The notes under the pieces were generated by a model, which was not told the origin of the DNA, made no database searches, and saw only the letters and a list, made by a program, of their open reading frames with translations. A stretch of DNA of 64,000 bases. Origin: JAQUBU01 sp036677685. GTDB lineage: Bacteria; Bacillota; Syntrophomonadia; Syntrophomonadales; Syntrophomonadaceae. Shown here piece by piece: positions 1 through 7,857 of the stretch. Location: positions 26,102 to 90,101 of the forward strand of contig JAVBWA010000029.1 in the NCBI GenBank assembly GCA_036677685.1, in the 5' to 3' direction. The translations under genes and the position numbers were made by a program. Every line of letters starts with the position of its first letter. The stretch's first letter is position 1.

Positions 1-304
1 TGGCCTCATGCAGGCGCAGTTCAACGGAAATGCGTCCATTGAAGTATTGGAAAACGTTCCTGCCATCCGGCCTCTCCGGGGTGGCCGTCAAGCCTAGCAA
101 TATGCGGGGCTGATAGTATGTAAGCAATTCCTCGTAAGAGGGAGCAGCGGCATGATGGAATTCATCAATAATAACAAAATCATAATGATCCGGGTTGGTT
201 ATAGAGGTAAGTTCCTTGGAATTGAGTGATTGAATGGATACAAAGAGGTGGTCCAGAAAGATAGCATGATTTATTACTCCCACGTTTTGCTCCTTCAAGT
301 ATGC
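1..304 (-). pseudogene. DEAD/DEAH-type helicase remnant (restriction-helicase family), 5' part missing
   Basis: The minus strand is open from 304 to the left edge and carries the Walker B/motif II block FVIIDEFHHAAAPSYEELL followed by motif III-like LLGLTATPERPDG, typical of superfamily 2 helicases of the type III restriction/DUF3427 group. The reading frame is closed by a TAA at 305-307, so the Walker A half of the protein, normally a few hundred residues upstream, is absent. A GTG at 283 lies 6 nt after AAGGAG and could start a truncated product, but without Walker A it should not hydrolyse ATP. The C-terminal part runs off the window. Best read as a decayed or 5'-truncated gene. Confidence 0.75.
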
Positions 305-484
305 TTATACTTATGACGACATTATTCACCATTTAATGCCAATACAAATTATACCACGTTTCCCATAATCGCCACATTCAAAGATACAAACCAATCCAAT
401 TATCGGCAAGACCTGTTCCTCTTCATACAGATAAGTACAAATTTTCGCAATTTAACGATTTATTATTAAATATATTAATATACA

Positions 485-515
485 CATTGACATTATCAAT
501 GTTTGTATTTATATT
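485..515 (+). promoter_or_regulatory. Promoter and palindromic operator of the yvl-like operon
   Basis: TTGACA (487-492), a 17-nt spacer and TATATT (510-515) form a near-consensus sigma-A promoter. The -35 box lies inside the palindrome CATTGACATTATCAATG (485-501, 6-bp arms), a likely operator. The first gene of the operon encodes a helix-turn-helix protein, so autorepression is a plausible inference. The rest of 305-539 is AT-rich with no gene seen. Confidence 0.6.
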
Positions 516-539
516 GTTAATATCATATTAAGGAAAGGG

Positions 540-935
540 GTGTTACTCATTCGGTATAAAGCTCCGGGCAAATGTCCCATTTGTAATGAAGAACTGCAGG
601 TCACCCGTCTGAAGTGCTCCCATTGTAATAGCACACTGGAGGGAGAATTTGATACCTGTAAATTCTGTCAGCTTCCAGCGGAACAAATAGAGTTTGTGGA
701 AGTCTTCCTGAAAAGCAGAGGCAATATAAAAGAAGTAGAAAAAGAACTGGGCATCTCCTATCCCACCGTTCGCAACCGTCTGGATGGAGTTATTCAAGCA
801 TTGGGGTATGGAATTGCAAACCCTGATCCTGGCAGTGCCCAGTCCAGTCTCCGCAATGAGGTTTTGGACGCTTTGGATCAAGGAATAATTGAACCAAGGG
901 AAGCTATAGAACAGCTTAAGAAGCTCAAAAATTAA
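540..935 (+). CDS. DUF2089 family protein (zinc ribbon plus HTH)
   Basis: This 131-aa protein has an N-terminal double zinc ribbon (CPICNEEL, CSHC, then CKFC, about residues 12-43) followed by a helix-turn-helix segment (GNIKEVEKELGISYPTVRNR) and a short acidic tail. The arrangement matches the DUF2089/YvlA-like family, probably a DNA-binding regulator of the downstream membrane genes. The GTG start at 540 is set by AAGGA at 530-534, five nt upstream. It is the first gene of a plus-strand operon with a SHOCT-like protein and a YvlD homologue, resembling the yvl envelope-stress cluster of Bacillus but without a PspC gene. The ligand or signal is unknown. Confidence 0.85.
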   Translation: MLLIRYKAPGKCPICNEELQVTRLKCSHCNSTLEGEFDTCKFCQLPAEQIEFVEVFLKSRGNIKEVEKELGISYPTVRNRLDGVIQALGYGIANPDPGSAQSSLRNEVLDALDQGIIEPREAIEQLKKLKN

Positions 936-960
936 GAATTAGAAGAAAGGAATGCTGATC

Positions 961-1371
961 ATGAGCACAGATAAATTAAAGGTTTTAGAGATGATTCAGG
1001 AAGGAAAAATTAGTGCCAGCGAGGGATTGGAACTGCTTCAGGCACTGGATATGGGCCCCAAAGACACCTCCGCCCCCGGTGACGAAAACAGATTTTTCAA
1101 GGTCAAAGTGAATGGAGATAAAACCAAAGTAAACGTTAATATTCCTTTACGCCTGGTCAGAGTAGCATCCAAGTTCTTAGGCAAGAGTATGAATTTCATT
1201 CCCGCCCAGGCCCGGGATGAAATGAACAAGCAGGGTATTGATCTAAGCCAGATGGATTTTACAGAGTTGATAAACCTTATTGATCAAGGCCTGATGGATG
1301 GCAAATTGGTGGATGTTGAAGTTGAAGATCCCCAGGAAGGCCATATGACGGTTCAGGTTTATGTGGAATAG
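961..1371 (+). CDS. SHOCT-like domain protein (YvlB N-terminal type)
   Basis: The protein opens with the short helical SHOCT-like motif (KVLEMIQEGKISASEGLELL) found at the N-terminus of YvlB-type proteins, where it probably mediates oligomerisation. The rest contains a VKVNGDKTKVNVNIPLRL strand segment and helices but no full DUF4097 beta-domain. ATG 961 is preferred over ATG 952 because AAAGGA abuts 952 but lies about 9 nt before 961. The gene follows the DUF2089 gene by 25 nt, so the two are probably co-transcribed. The specific function is not known. Confidence 0.8.
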   Translation: MSTDKLKVLEMIQEGKISASEGLELLQALDMGPKDTSAPGDENRFFKVKVNGDKTKVNVNIPLRLVRVASKFLGKSMNFIPAQARDEMNKQGIDLSQMDFTELINLIDQGLMDGKLVDVEVEDPQEGHMTVQVYVE

Positions 1372-1651
1372 AAAGCACAGTACGTTTCTGATTGTAAAAT
1401 TTAAAATCCCCTCCCGGTTTGCTTTTACTTTTCCGCTGCTGCTGCCGGTGATTGATGAAACCCTGGAGGAAGTCATAGACTGGATGGCGTTTTGGAAGTG
1501 GATTTGGAACCGGAAATGCTCCTGGGCTTCTGTCATTTGGAGGGGTTTGCATGCCGGAAGAGACATACTGAATGAAATCAGAGCCCAGGGACCAGTAAAG
1601 ATGATTGAGATAAACACCCCGGAAGTGGAAATCACAGTGAAATTGGCGTAA
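1361..1651 (+). CDS. Small hypothetical protein, apparently carrying two compensating frameshifts
   Basis: The open frame gives 96 aa, starting inside the stop region of the upstream gene. Its start (FLIVKFKIPSRFAFTFPLLL) and end (DILNEIRAQGPVKMIEINTP) read like normal protein, but the middle is Trp-rich (WMAFWKWIWNRKCSWASVIW) and unlike either flank. Over roughly 1480-1548 the +2 frame reads LDGVLEVDLEPEMLLGFCHL, which joins both flanks smoothly. The simplest reading is a pair of compensating indels, near the TTTT at 1490-1493 and the GGAGGGG around 1540, either real or assembly errors. No ribosome binding site is obvious. Function is unrecognised. Confidence 0.45.
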   Translation: MWNRKHSTFLIVKFKIPSRFAFTFPLLLPVIDETLEEVIDWMAFWKWIWNRKCSWASVIWRGLHAGRDILNEIRAQGPVKMIEINTPEVEITVKLA

Positions 1652-1679
1652 TTACCAGAGCAAAGAGAGGAAATTGTCT

Positions 1680-2042
1680 ATGCGCAAGTTTATATATATC
1701 GCTGTTTCCAACCTGCTGGCTTTCTATCTGGCGGCCATGATTTTCCCTACTATCCGGTGGGATGGTATTCTGCCCATGATAGAGGCGGCCCTGCTGCTAA
1801 CCGCCTTCAACTGGCTGTTAAGGCCGGTGATTATGGTTGCAGCTCTGCCGCTGAATCTTATAACCGTAGGTTTATTCGTCCTGATTATAAACGCCTGGAT
1901 GGTTATGCTCACCGACTGGCTGGTGGGCGGCTTTCAAACGCCTGGATTTTGGCTGGCTCTCGTTACCGGAATAATGGTTGGATTGTGCAATTCCATGGCC
2001 AAAAGGCTTCAAACAGGGGGACGTTCTTTTTGTTTGCTTTAA
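1680..2042 (+). CDS. YvlD-type four-helix membrane protein (phage holin family 4 superfamily)
   Basis: About 120 aa with four hydrophobic segments and the conserved core FNWLLRPVIMVAALPLNLIT, as in Bacillus YvlD and mycobacterial-type four-TM holin-like proteins. It is a cytoplasmic membrane protein of unknown mechanism, usually linked to cell-envelope stress. ATG 1680 is chosen because GAGAGG (1665-1670) is well spaced from it; a TTG at 1674 would be too close. It ends the yvl-like operon. Confidence 0.8.
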   Translation: MRKFIYIAVSNLLAFYLAAMIFPTIRWDGILPMIEAALLLTAFNWLLRPVIMVAALPLNLITVGLFVLIINAWMVMLTDWLVGGFQTPGFWLALVTGIMVGLCNSMAKRLQTGGRSFCLL

Positions 2043-2051
2043 CTACGCCGA

Positions 2052-2148
2052 GTATACCATGTTTAAATTAAGGCCTGTTACACGGGCTATCTGGCGAAGG
2101 GTAACCCCTTCACTCTCCTTAAATACCTCGCAAAATAACATGGTATAC
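2052..2148. repeat. 12-bp perfect inverted repeat with 73-nt loop containing a smaller hairpin
   Basis: GTATACCATGTT (2052-2063) and AACATGGTATAC (2137-2148) are perfect reverse complements. Between them lies a second stem, GAAGGG-TAAC-CCCTTC, around 2096-2111. The structure fills the space between the convergent ends of the YvlD gene and hisI. No T-run follows on either side, so it is a weak candidate for a bidirectional terminator; it could also be a decayed mobile element end. Confidence 0.55.
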
Positions 2149-2156
2149 CTTTTACC

Positions 2157-2807
2157 TTAGCGGCGGGATTTTAGCTCTGTGAAGATATCCGCTATATCCA
2201 CGCCCTGTTCCACCAGCAAGACCAGGAGATGATATATTAGATCGGAGGCTTCATAGATCACTTCGCTTTTCACCCGGTTTTTGGCGGCGATTATGACCTC
2301 GGCATTTTCTTCTCCCACTTTTTTAAGAATCTTATCCAGGCCTTTATCAAAAAGGTAAGTTGTATAAGAACCCTCCGGCATCTTTTTCTGCCGGTCTACG
2401 ATTACATCGTAAAGCTCGTATAATATCCCGGAACCCACCCGGCCGGCAGAATAAACCTCGCCAGGGTCCAGTTGGGCCGCTTCCACTTCAGTGTCGTCGA
2501 TGTTGCGGTAAAAACAGGATTTATGACCGGTATGACAGGCCACTCCGGTTTGCTCGACCATTATCAGCAAACTGTCTTCATCACAGTCATAACGAATTTC
2601 TTTGACGTTTTGGACATGGCCGGAATCTTCGCCTTTCATCCACAGCCTTTGCTTGCTGCGGGAATAAAACCAGGTTTTGCCGCTGGCAATAGTTTTATTC
2701 AGCGATTCCTTATTCATATAGGCCATCATTAAAACCTGCCCGTTCTTATAATCCTGGATAATGGCAGGTACCAAACCCTTTTCATCGAATCTAATGTTTT
2801 CAATCAT
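2157..2807 (-). CDS. hisI: Bifunctional phosphoribosyl-AMP cyclohydrolase / phosphoribosyl-ATP pyrophosphatase
   Basis: Catalyses steps 2 and 3 of histidine synthesis. The N-terminal cyclohydrolase domain (about 1-110) has the metal-binding YDCDEDS and CHTGHKSCFYR motifs; the C-terminal pyrophosphohydrolase domain (about 125-216) has the GEENAEVIIAAKN helix of the MazG-like fold. At 216 aa it is the normal fused HisIE length. It is the last gene of the his operon and overlaps hisF by 4 nt, implying translational coupling. Confidence 0.97.
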   Translation of the reverse strand: MIENIRFDEKGLVPAIIQDYKNGQVLMMAYMNKESLNKTIASGKTWFYSRSKQRLWMKGEDSGHVQNVKEIRYDCDEDSLLIMVEQTGVACHTGHKSCFYRNIDDTEVEAAQLDPGEVYSAGRVGSGILYELYDVIVDRQKKMPEGSYTTYLFDKGLDKILKKVGEENAEVIIAAKNRVKSEVIYEASDLIYHLLVLLVEQGVDIADIFTELKSRR

Positions 2808-3562
2808 AATCTAACCGCAACTCCTTTACCAGCCATATACTCTTTAGCTTCCTGTACTGTATATTCACGATAATGAAATATGGATGCACATAAAACCGCA
2901 TCCGCTTTGCCTTTTATAACTGCTTCATATAAATGTTCGAGGTTTCCCGCCCCACCTGAAGCAATAACTGGAATGCCCAAGCTTTCACTGATGGCTGCGG
3001 TCAGTTCCAGATCATAACCATCCTTGGTGCCATCCTTGTCCATACTGGTTAAGAGTATCTCCCCTGCGCCCAGGTTCTCCACTTTTTTGGCCCATTCTAC
3101 AGCATCAATGCCGGTGGGGACCCGCCCCCCGTCGATATATACTTCCCATGAGCCTTCATCTTTGCGACGGGCATCAATGGCCACCACTATACACTGGCTG
3201 CCAAATTTCAGAGCTCCCTCTTTGACAATTCCGATGTCCCGGATGGCCGCCGAATTGATGGAAACCTTATCCGCCCCGGCATTAAGTATATTGCGAATAT
3301 CATCTATAGTGCGAATGCCGCCGCCCACCGCAAAGGGTATAAACACCTCACGGGCGGTGTGGCGCACTACTTCGATCATGGTTCGGCGTTCTTCATAGGA
3401 TGCAGTGATATCCAGAAAAACCAGTTCATCGGCTCCTTCCCGGTCATAGAAAGCGGCCAGTTCCACCGGGTCGCCGGCATCTCGCAGGTTAACAAAATTG
3501 GTTCCTTTCACCACCCTGCCCCCATGCACATCCAGGCAGGGAATAATCCTTTTGGCCAGCAT
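2804..3562 (-). CDS. hisF: Imidazole glycerol phosphate synthase, cyclase subunit
   Basis: A 252-aa TIM barrel that, with HisH, converts PRFAR plus ammonia to imidazole glycerol phosphate and AICAR. The catalytic aspartates are visible as IIPCLDVHGG (D11) and IVVAIDARR (near residue 130). Phosphate-binding loops GGGIRT and ASGGAGN are present. The start lies 21 nt after the hisA stop. The AICAR produced feeds the pur pathway encoded next door. Confidence 0.97.
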   Translation of the reverse strand: MLAKRIIPCLDVHGGRVVKGTNFVNLRDAGDPVELAAFYDREGADELVFLDITASYEERRTMIEVVRHTAREVFIPFAVGGGIRTIDDIRNILNAGADKVSINSAAIRDIGIVKEGALKFGSQCIVVAIDARRKDEGSWEVYIDGGRVPTGIDAVEWAKKVENLGAGEILLTSMDKDGTKDGYDLELTAAISESLGIPVIASGGAGNLEHLYEAVIKGKADAVLCASIFHYREYTVQEAKEYMAGKGVAVRL

Positions 3563-3583
3563 AAAAACAACTCCACTCCGTAA

Positions 3584-4312
3584 TTATGAATTCGCTTCGG
3601 CCAGTGCGTCACCAAGGCTCAGCATCCCATCATACAGGGCTTTGCCGATTATGGCTCCCCTGACCCCCAGGTTTTCCATAGCTTTAAGGTATTTGATATT
3701 TTCAAGGCTCGATACTCCGCCGGAAGCTATTACTTCAAGGCCGGTAATACGGGCCATCTCTTCAATCGAAGCCAGGTTGGGCCCCTGCAGAACCCCATCA
3801 CGTGATATATCTGTAAAGACTACCCGTTTGATACCCAGGGCTTTCATCTGCAAAGCAAATTCCACCGCTTTATAATCTGAAGTGGCTACCCAACCGTCTA
3901 CGGCCACCCGGCCGTCTTTGGCATCCAGGCCCAGCACAATCGCTTCCGGCCCGAATTTATCAAGAAGCATTTTTACAAAATCAGGACTGGAAACGGCGCG
4001 GCTGCCGATTATAACCCGCTGGGCCCCCAGCTTCAACATTCTTTCCACATCCTCCAGACTGCGCAGGCCGCCCCCAATTTGGAAATTAATCCGGACGGAT
4101 GAAGCTATGGCTTCGATTGCCTTCAAGTTGCCGGGTTTGCCGCTAAAGGCCCCGTCCAAATCTACAATATGCAGCCAGGAAGCACCCAGTTCCTGAAAAG
4201 AACGGGCCATACCAGCCGGGCTGTCGGAATAAACGGTCTTGTCACTGGCTCTCCCCTGAACCAGTCGAACGCACTGTCCATCTTTGAGATCTATAGCCGG
4301 ATAAATGATCAT
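3584..4312 (-). CDS. hisA: ProFAR isomerase (1-(5-phosphoribosyl)-5-[(5-phosphoribosylamino)methylideneamino]imidazole-4-carboxamide isomerase)
   Basis: A 242-aa beta/alpha barrel paralogous to HisF. The catalytic aspartates are in YPAIDLKDG (D8) and VLGLDAKDG; phosphate loops are IGGGLRS and ASGGVSS. It performs the Amadori rearrangement of ProFAR to PRFAR. It is separated from hisH by only 2 nt. Confidence 0.97.
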   Translation of the reverse strand: MIIYPAIDLKDGQCVRLVQGRASDKTVYSDSPAGMARSFQELGASWLHIVDLDGAFSGKPGNLKAIEAIASSVRINFQIGGGLRSLEDVERMLKLGAQRVIIGSRAVSSPDFVKMLLDKFGPEAIVLGLDAKDGRVAVDGWVATSDYKAVEFALQMKALGIKRVVFTDISRDGVLQGPNLASIEEMARITGLEVIASGGVSSLENIKYLKAMENLGVRGAIIGKALYDGMLSLGDALAEANS

Positions 4313-4314
4313 GA

Positions 4315-4920
4315 TTATATCTCTCCAAAATTCTTTAATATTCTTAAGCCCAGTTCACTGGATTTTTCCGGATGAAACTGGGTGGCGAAAAGCCTGCGTT
4401 TCTCCACCGCACAGACAAAATCCCGGCCGTAATCGCAAGTACCGGCAATATAGGTCTTATCATCAGGTTCCACATAATATGAATGCACAAAATAAAAATG
4501 GCTGTTAGCCGGTATTCCATTAAACAGCTTGCTCTCCGGGGCGGTTTTCACCTGATTCCAGCCCATATGGGGAACTTTGAAATCAGCGGGCAGGTCGAAC
4601 TTGACTACGCGGCCCTTTATAATATCGAGTCCCCGGTGTATGCCATTTTCTTCACTTTCCGTGAAAAGCATCTGCAAACCCAGGCAAATACCCAGCAGCG
4701 GGGTATCCCTCGCTACCAGTTCCTTTATCACCTGGTCAAGGCCGAGCTTGCGCAGATTAGCAACAGCATCCTCAAAGGCCCCTACGCCGGGCAGAACCAC
4801 CCTCTCGGCACTCAGGATTTCCTGGGCTTTGCTGGTAATTGAAGCATCAAAGCCCAATTTGTTAAAGGCGTTTTTCACACTGGCCAGATTGCCCATTCCA
4901 TAATCAATAATCGCTATCAA
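4315..4920 (-). CDS. hisH: Imidazole glycerol phosphate synthase, glutamine amidotransferase subunit
   Basis: A 201-aa class I amidotransferase that supplies ammonia to HisF. The nucleophile elbow GICLGLQML and the His-Glu pair in TQFHPEKSSELG are intact, as is the GVGAFEDAV oxyanion loop. A 239-nt gap separates it from hisB, the longest inside the his cluster. Confidence 0.97.
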   Translation of the reverse strand: MIAIIDYGMGNLASVKNAFNKLGFDASITSKAQEILSAERVVLPGVGAFEDAVANLRKLGLDQVIKELVARDTPLLGICLGLQMLFTESEENGIHRGLDIIKGRVVKFDLPADFKVPHMGWNQVKTAPESKLFNGIPANSHFYFVHSYYVEPDDKTYIAGTCDYGRDFVCAVEKRRLFATQFHPEKSSELGLRILKNFGEI

Positions 4921-5128
4921 AATTCCTACCCCCGGTCAATAATCTGTACTATCTCTCATTATCCAAACTGCCAAGCCAAAAGGGAATTTGAAATATTAGA
5001 AATTCGAATCATTGTAACAAATACCCCCGCCCCATGGTAAAGTGTTTTATCACGAGATAAAGGCGGCTAGTATCAGATATGAATTAATTGTAAGCTAAGC
5101 ATTCAGGTGTATGTAAAATTTAAGAATT
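4921..5128 (-). promoter_or_regulatory. hisB-hisH intergenic region with a perfect short palindrome
   Basis: Between hisB and hisH is about 240 nt with no gene. It holds the G-rich heptad run described separately and the palindrome TTTATC-TCGT-GATAAA around 5050-5065. A weak promoter could precede hisH, but no convincing -35/-10 pair was found. Confidence 0.3.
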
Positions 5129-5159
5129 CCCCTTACCCCTAACACCTCACGCCTCACCT
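5129..5159 (-). repeat. G-rich heptad repeat run H1, directly after the hisB stop
   Basis: On the minus strand the hisB TAA is followed at once by heptads of the form GTNAGGN: GTGAGGC, GTGAGGT, GTTAGGG, GTAAGGG. Similar runs follow hisZ, purE and the GH18 gene. Four G-runs make a two-layer G-quadruplex possible. Confidence 0.65.
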
Positions 5160-5753
5160 TTATAACACCTTTTTGGAAGACCATATTCCTTCCATGCGCG
5201 GTTCATAGCTCAAGGCCATTTTCAATGCGCGGGCAAAAGCTTTAAACATTGCTTCTACAATATGATGACCATTGCTGCCCCGAATCAAATCTATATGAAT
5301 GTTCATACCGGCAAAATTAGCAACTGCCTGGAAAAATTCCCGTACGTTTTCACTTGAGAAATTGCCGATCTTCTCCTGCTTGATTTCAGCATTATAGGCG
5401 AGATAGGGACGACCGGAAAGATCCAGGACCACCCTTACCAGGGTTTCATCCATGGGCACGGTGGCTTCACCATAACGATTGATGCCTCTTTTATCTCCCA
5501 GAGCCTCTTTCAGAGCCTGGCCCAGACATATGCCAATATCCTCCACGGAATGATGGTCATCAACTTCAAGGTCTCCCCGGGCCGCAATTTTTAAATTGCA
5601 CAGGCTATGGACCGAAAAAAGAGTAAGCATATGGCTTAGAAACGGGATCTCGGTATCGATCTGGTGATTGCCGGTGCCGTCCAGGTCCAGTTGTAAAAGC
5701 ACCTCGGTCTCACTGGTCTTTCTCTGTACTTCGCAGCTTCGATTGCTTTCCAT
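5160..5753 (-). CDS. hisB: Imidazoleglycerol-phosphate dehydratase
   Basis: 197 aa, monofunctional form without the phosphatase domain. The two Mn-binding histidine clusters are visible as DDHHSVEDIG and GSNGHHIVEA, with the family E/H motifs intact. It dehydrates imidazole glycerol phosphate to imidazole acetol phosphate. It starts 18 nt after hisD. Confidence 0.97.
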   Translation of the reverse strand: MESNRSCEVQRKTSETEVLLQLDLDGTGNHQIDTEIPFLSHMLTLFSVHSLCNLKIAARGDLEVDDHHSVEDIGICLGQALKEALGDKRGINRYGEATVPMDETLVRVVLDLSGRPYLAYNAEIKQEKIGNFSSENVREFFQAVANFAGMNIHIDLIRGSNGHHIVEAMFKAFARALKMALSYEPRMEGIWSSKKVL

Positions 5754-5771
5754 TTACTCGTTCCTCCCTCC

Positions 5772-7058
5772 CTATTGCTTCATCCTGACTCTGATGGAAT
5801 TGGCATGTGCGCTCAATCCTTCTACTGTAGCCAGTTTTATAATATTGTCACCATCTTCTTTAATACCCCGGGCTGAATAGTATATGATACTGGATGCCTT
5901 CATAAAGGTATCAACCGTAACCGGTGAGTAGAACCGGGCCGTTCCGCCCGTAGGCAGGATATGATTGGGGCCCGCATAGTAATCTCCGACCGGTTCGGGT
6001 GTGTTCTGGCCCATGAAGATAGCCCCGGCATTGTGAATAAGGCTCAGCAAATCAAAGGGATGTTCAACCATCAATTCCAAATGTTCAGGAGCTACCAGAT
6101 TCGCCACCTCGCAGGCTTCCTGCATATCCGCAGCCAGAATAAAGGCTCCGTAGTTTTCCAGGGCTTTTTTGATAATATCCTGCCGGGAAAGTTCCTTGAC
6201 CTGTTTCTCCAGTTCCTCCCGGACCCTGGCAATAAGGGTAATATCATCGGTTATCATTATGCTGCGGGCCAGCACATCATGCTCGGCCTGTGACATCATA
6301 TCGGCCGCCACATATGCCGGGTCGGCTTTACAGTCAGCCACTATAAGTATTTCGCTGGGTCCGGCCAGCATATCGATATCCACATCACCATAAACCATTT
6401 TCTTGGCCAGGGTTACATATATGTTGCCGGGACCGCTGATCAAATCAACTTTCCTTATGGTTTCGGTGCCCCGGGCCAGGGCAAAGACGGCCTGGGCTCC
6501 CCCCATTTTATAAATCTCCTTAACTCCCAACTCGGCCGCCGCCACCAGGGTATAGGGGTTCATCCCACCGTTCCGGTTGGGGGGGCTTACCATGGCTATC
6601 TCCTTGACTCCCGCAACCTGTGCGGGTATGGCGTTCATTAGTACCGAGGAAGGATATGCAGCCGTGCCGCCGGGAACATATATACCTACCCTTTCCAGCG
6701 GCCGGAATAGCTGACCTAGGATGTTGCCCCGTTCATCAGGTTCCATCCAGGAATTTCTAAGCTGCCGGGTATGAAACGCACGTACATTATCTATGGCACT
6801 GCGAATCGCAGAAATATAATCATCATCAACCTTTTGATAGGCTTCCTTGATTTCCGCTTGTGAAACCTGAAAGTTATCATCGTTTATGGCGGCGCCGTCA
6901 AATCTCAGGCAATAATCAAAAATAGCTTGATTACCTCTTTCCTCAAGCTCTTTACTAATTTCCACCACGCTTGCTTCGTATTTTTTCAAATCTTCATTGG
7001 CTGCAGCCAAGAATTTTGTCAACTGGCTGTCTCCCGTTTTAAATTGTTTTATTTCCAT
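5772..7058 (-). CDS. hisD: Histidinol dehydrogenase
   Basis: A zinc-dependent enzyme that oxidises histidinol to histidine in two NAD steps. Recognisable blocks are PGGTAAYPSSVLM, GPSEILIVAD and the SQAEHDVLA metal/catalytic segment. The frame is open further upstream, but the family start is MEIKQFK at 7058, preceded by a GGGGG-rich Shine-Dalgarno region; this makes a 20-nt overlap with the end of hisG. Length from this start is 428 aa, normal for HisD. Confidence 0.96.
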   Translation of the reverse strand: MEIKQFKTGDSQLTKFLAAANEDLKKYEASVVEISKELEERGNQAIFDYCLRFDGAAINDDNFQVSQAEIKEAYQKVDDDYISAIRSAIDNVRAFHTRQLRNSWMEPDERGNILGQLFRPLERVGIYVPGGTAAYPSSVLMNAIPAQVAGVKEIAMVSPPNRNGGMNPYTLVAAAELGVKEIYKMGGAQAVFALARGTETIRKVDLISGPGNIYVTLAKKMVYGDVDIDMLAGPSEILIVADCKADPAYVAADMMSQAEHDVLARSIMITDDITLIARVREELEKQVKELSRQDIIKKALENYGAFILAADMQEACEVANLVAPEHLELMVEHPFDLLSLIHNAGAIFMGQNTPEPVGDYYAGPNHILPTGGTARFYSPVTVDTFMKASSIIYYSARGIKEDGDNIIKLATVEGLSAHANSIRVRMKQ

Positions 7059-7710
7059 CCCCGTTACCCCCTGTTGTATACTTCTGCATAGTCTCAATAA
7101 GCGGCTGGATATGCGCATATTTGGTGCGATAGCTTACCCGGTTGCAGATCAAGCGGGTGGTTGAATCCATTATCTTGACCAGTTCCACCAGATTATTTTC
7201 TTTCAAGGTTCGCCCGGTAGATACAATATCTACAATGATGTCGGCTAAACCCATTAATGGTGCCAGTTCGATATTGCCATGAAGTTTTATTACCTCAACC
7301 TGCAAACCCTGGCTGCGGAAAAACGTTTCAGCCACCATGGGGAATTTGGTAGCTACCCGTTTATAGTTCAATTCTTTAAGGCCAATATCCTTAAGGGCGG
7401 CAGGCACTGCCACCACAAACCGGCAGTAGCCGTATCTCAAATCAACCATTTCAAAGACATCACGGGCTTGTTCCATAATTACATCCTTGCCCACTATCCC
7501 CAGATCGGCCGCTCCCTGTTCCACATAAATAGGTACATCGGTGGGCCGGCACATGATATATTTGATCCCTGGTTCATCATAAGTAAATACCATACTCCGG
7601 CTGTCCTCATCCAGCCCTTCGGTTGGCAGTTCCACATTATTAAACATTTTGACGGTCGGTTTTAATAAGGTTCCTTTGGACAGGGCAATCGTCAAATATT
7701 CCGCTTGCAT
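7039..7710 (-). CDS. hisG: ATP phosphoribosyltransferase, short catalytic form
   Basis: At 223 aa this is the short HisG_S type, which lacks the C-terminal regulatory domain and needs HisZ. It starts LTIALSKGTLLKPT and carries the PRPP-binding loop IVDIVSTGRTLKENN. It commits ATP and PRPP to histidine synthesis. HisZ is encoded just upstream, as expected. Confidence 0.96.
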   Translation of the reverse strand: MQAEYLTIALSKGTLLKPTVKMFNNVELPTEGLDEDSRSMVFTYDEPGIKYIMCRPTDVPIYVEQGAADLGIVGKDVIMEQARDVFEMVDLRYGYCRFVVAVPAALKDIGLKELNYKRVATKFPMVAETFFRSQGLQVEVIKLHGNIELAPLMGLADIIVDIVSTGRTLKENNLVELVKIMDSTTRLICNRVSYRTKYAHIQPLIETMQKYTTGGNGDGNKTI

Positions 7711-7828
7711 ATGAATCCCTCACTCTATTCTTAAACTTCAATACCCATCATACCTGCTAATATCGAAATCGAACGGGCAATGTCGCGAAAAGATTAATAA
7801 GATGAAAAAATAAAAGAAATCTGAATTT

Positions 7829-7857
7829 CCCCCTCACGCCTTACCCCTAACGCCTCA
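7829..7857 (-). repeat. G-rich heptad repeat run H2, directly after the hisZ stop
   Basis: The minus strand after the hisZ TAG reads GTGAGGC-like, GTTAGGG, GTAAGGC, GTGAGGG. It has the same seven-base period as H1 and lies in the 147-nt hisZ-hisG gap. The remainder of the gap shows no T-box or terminator. Confidence 0.65.

Noticed and set aside
7711..7857. T-box or histidine attenuator before hisG
   Set aside because: No specifier loop, T-box sequence or terminator was found in the gap.
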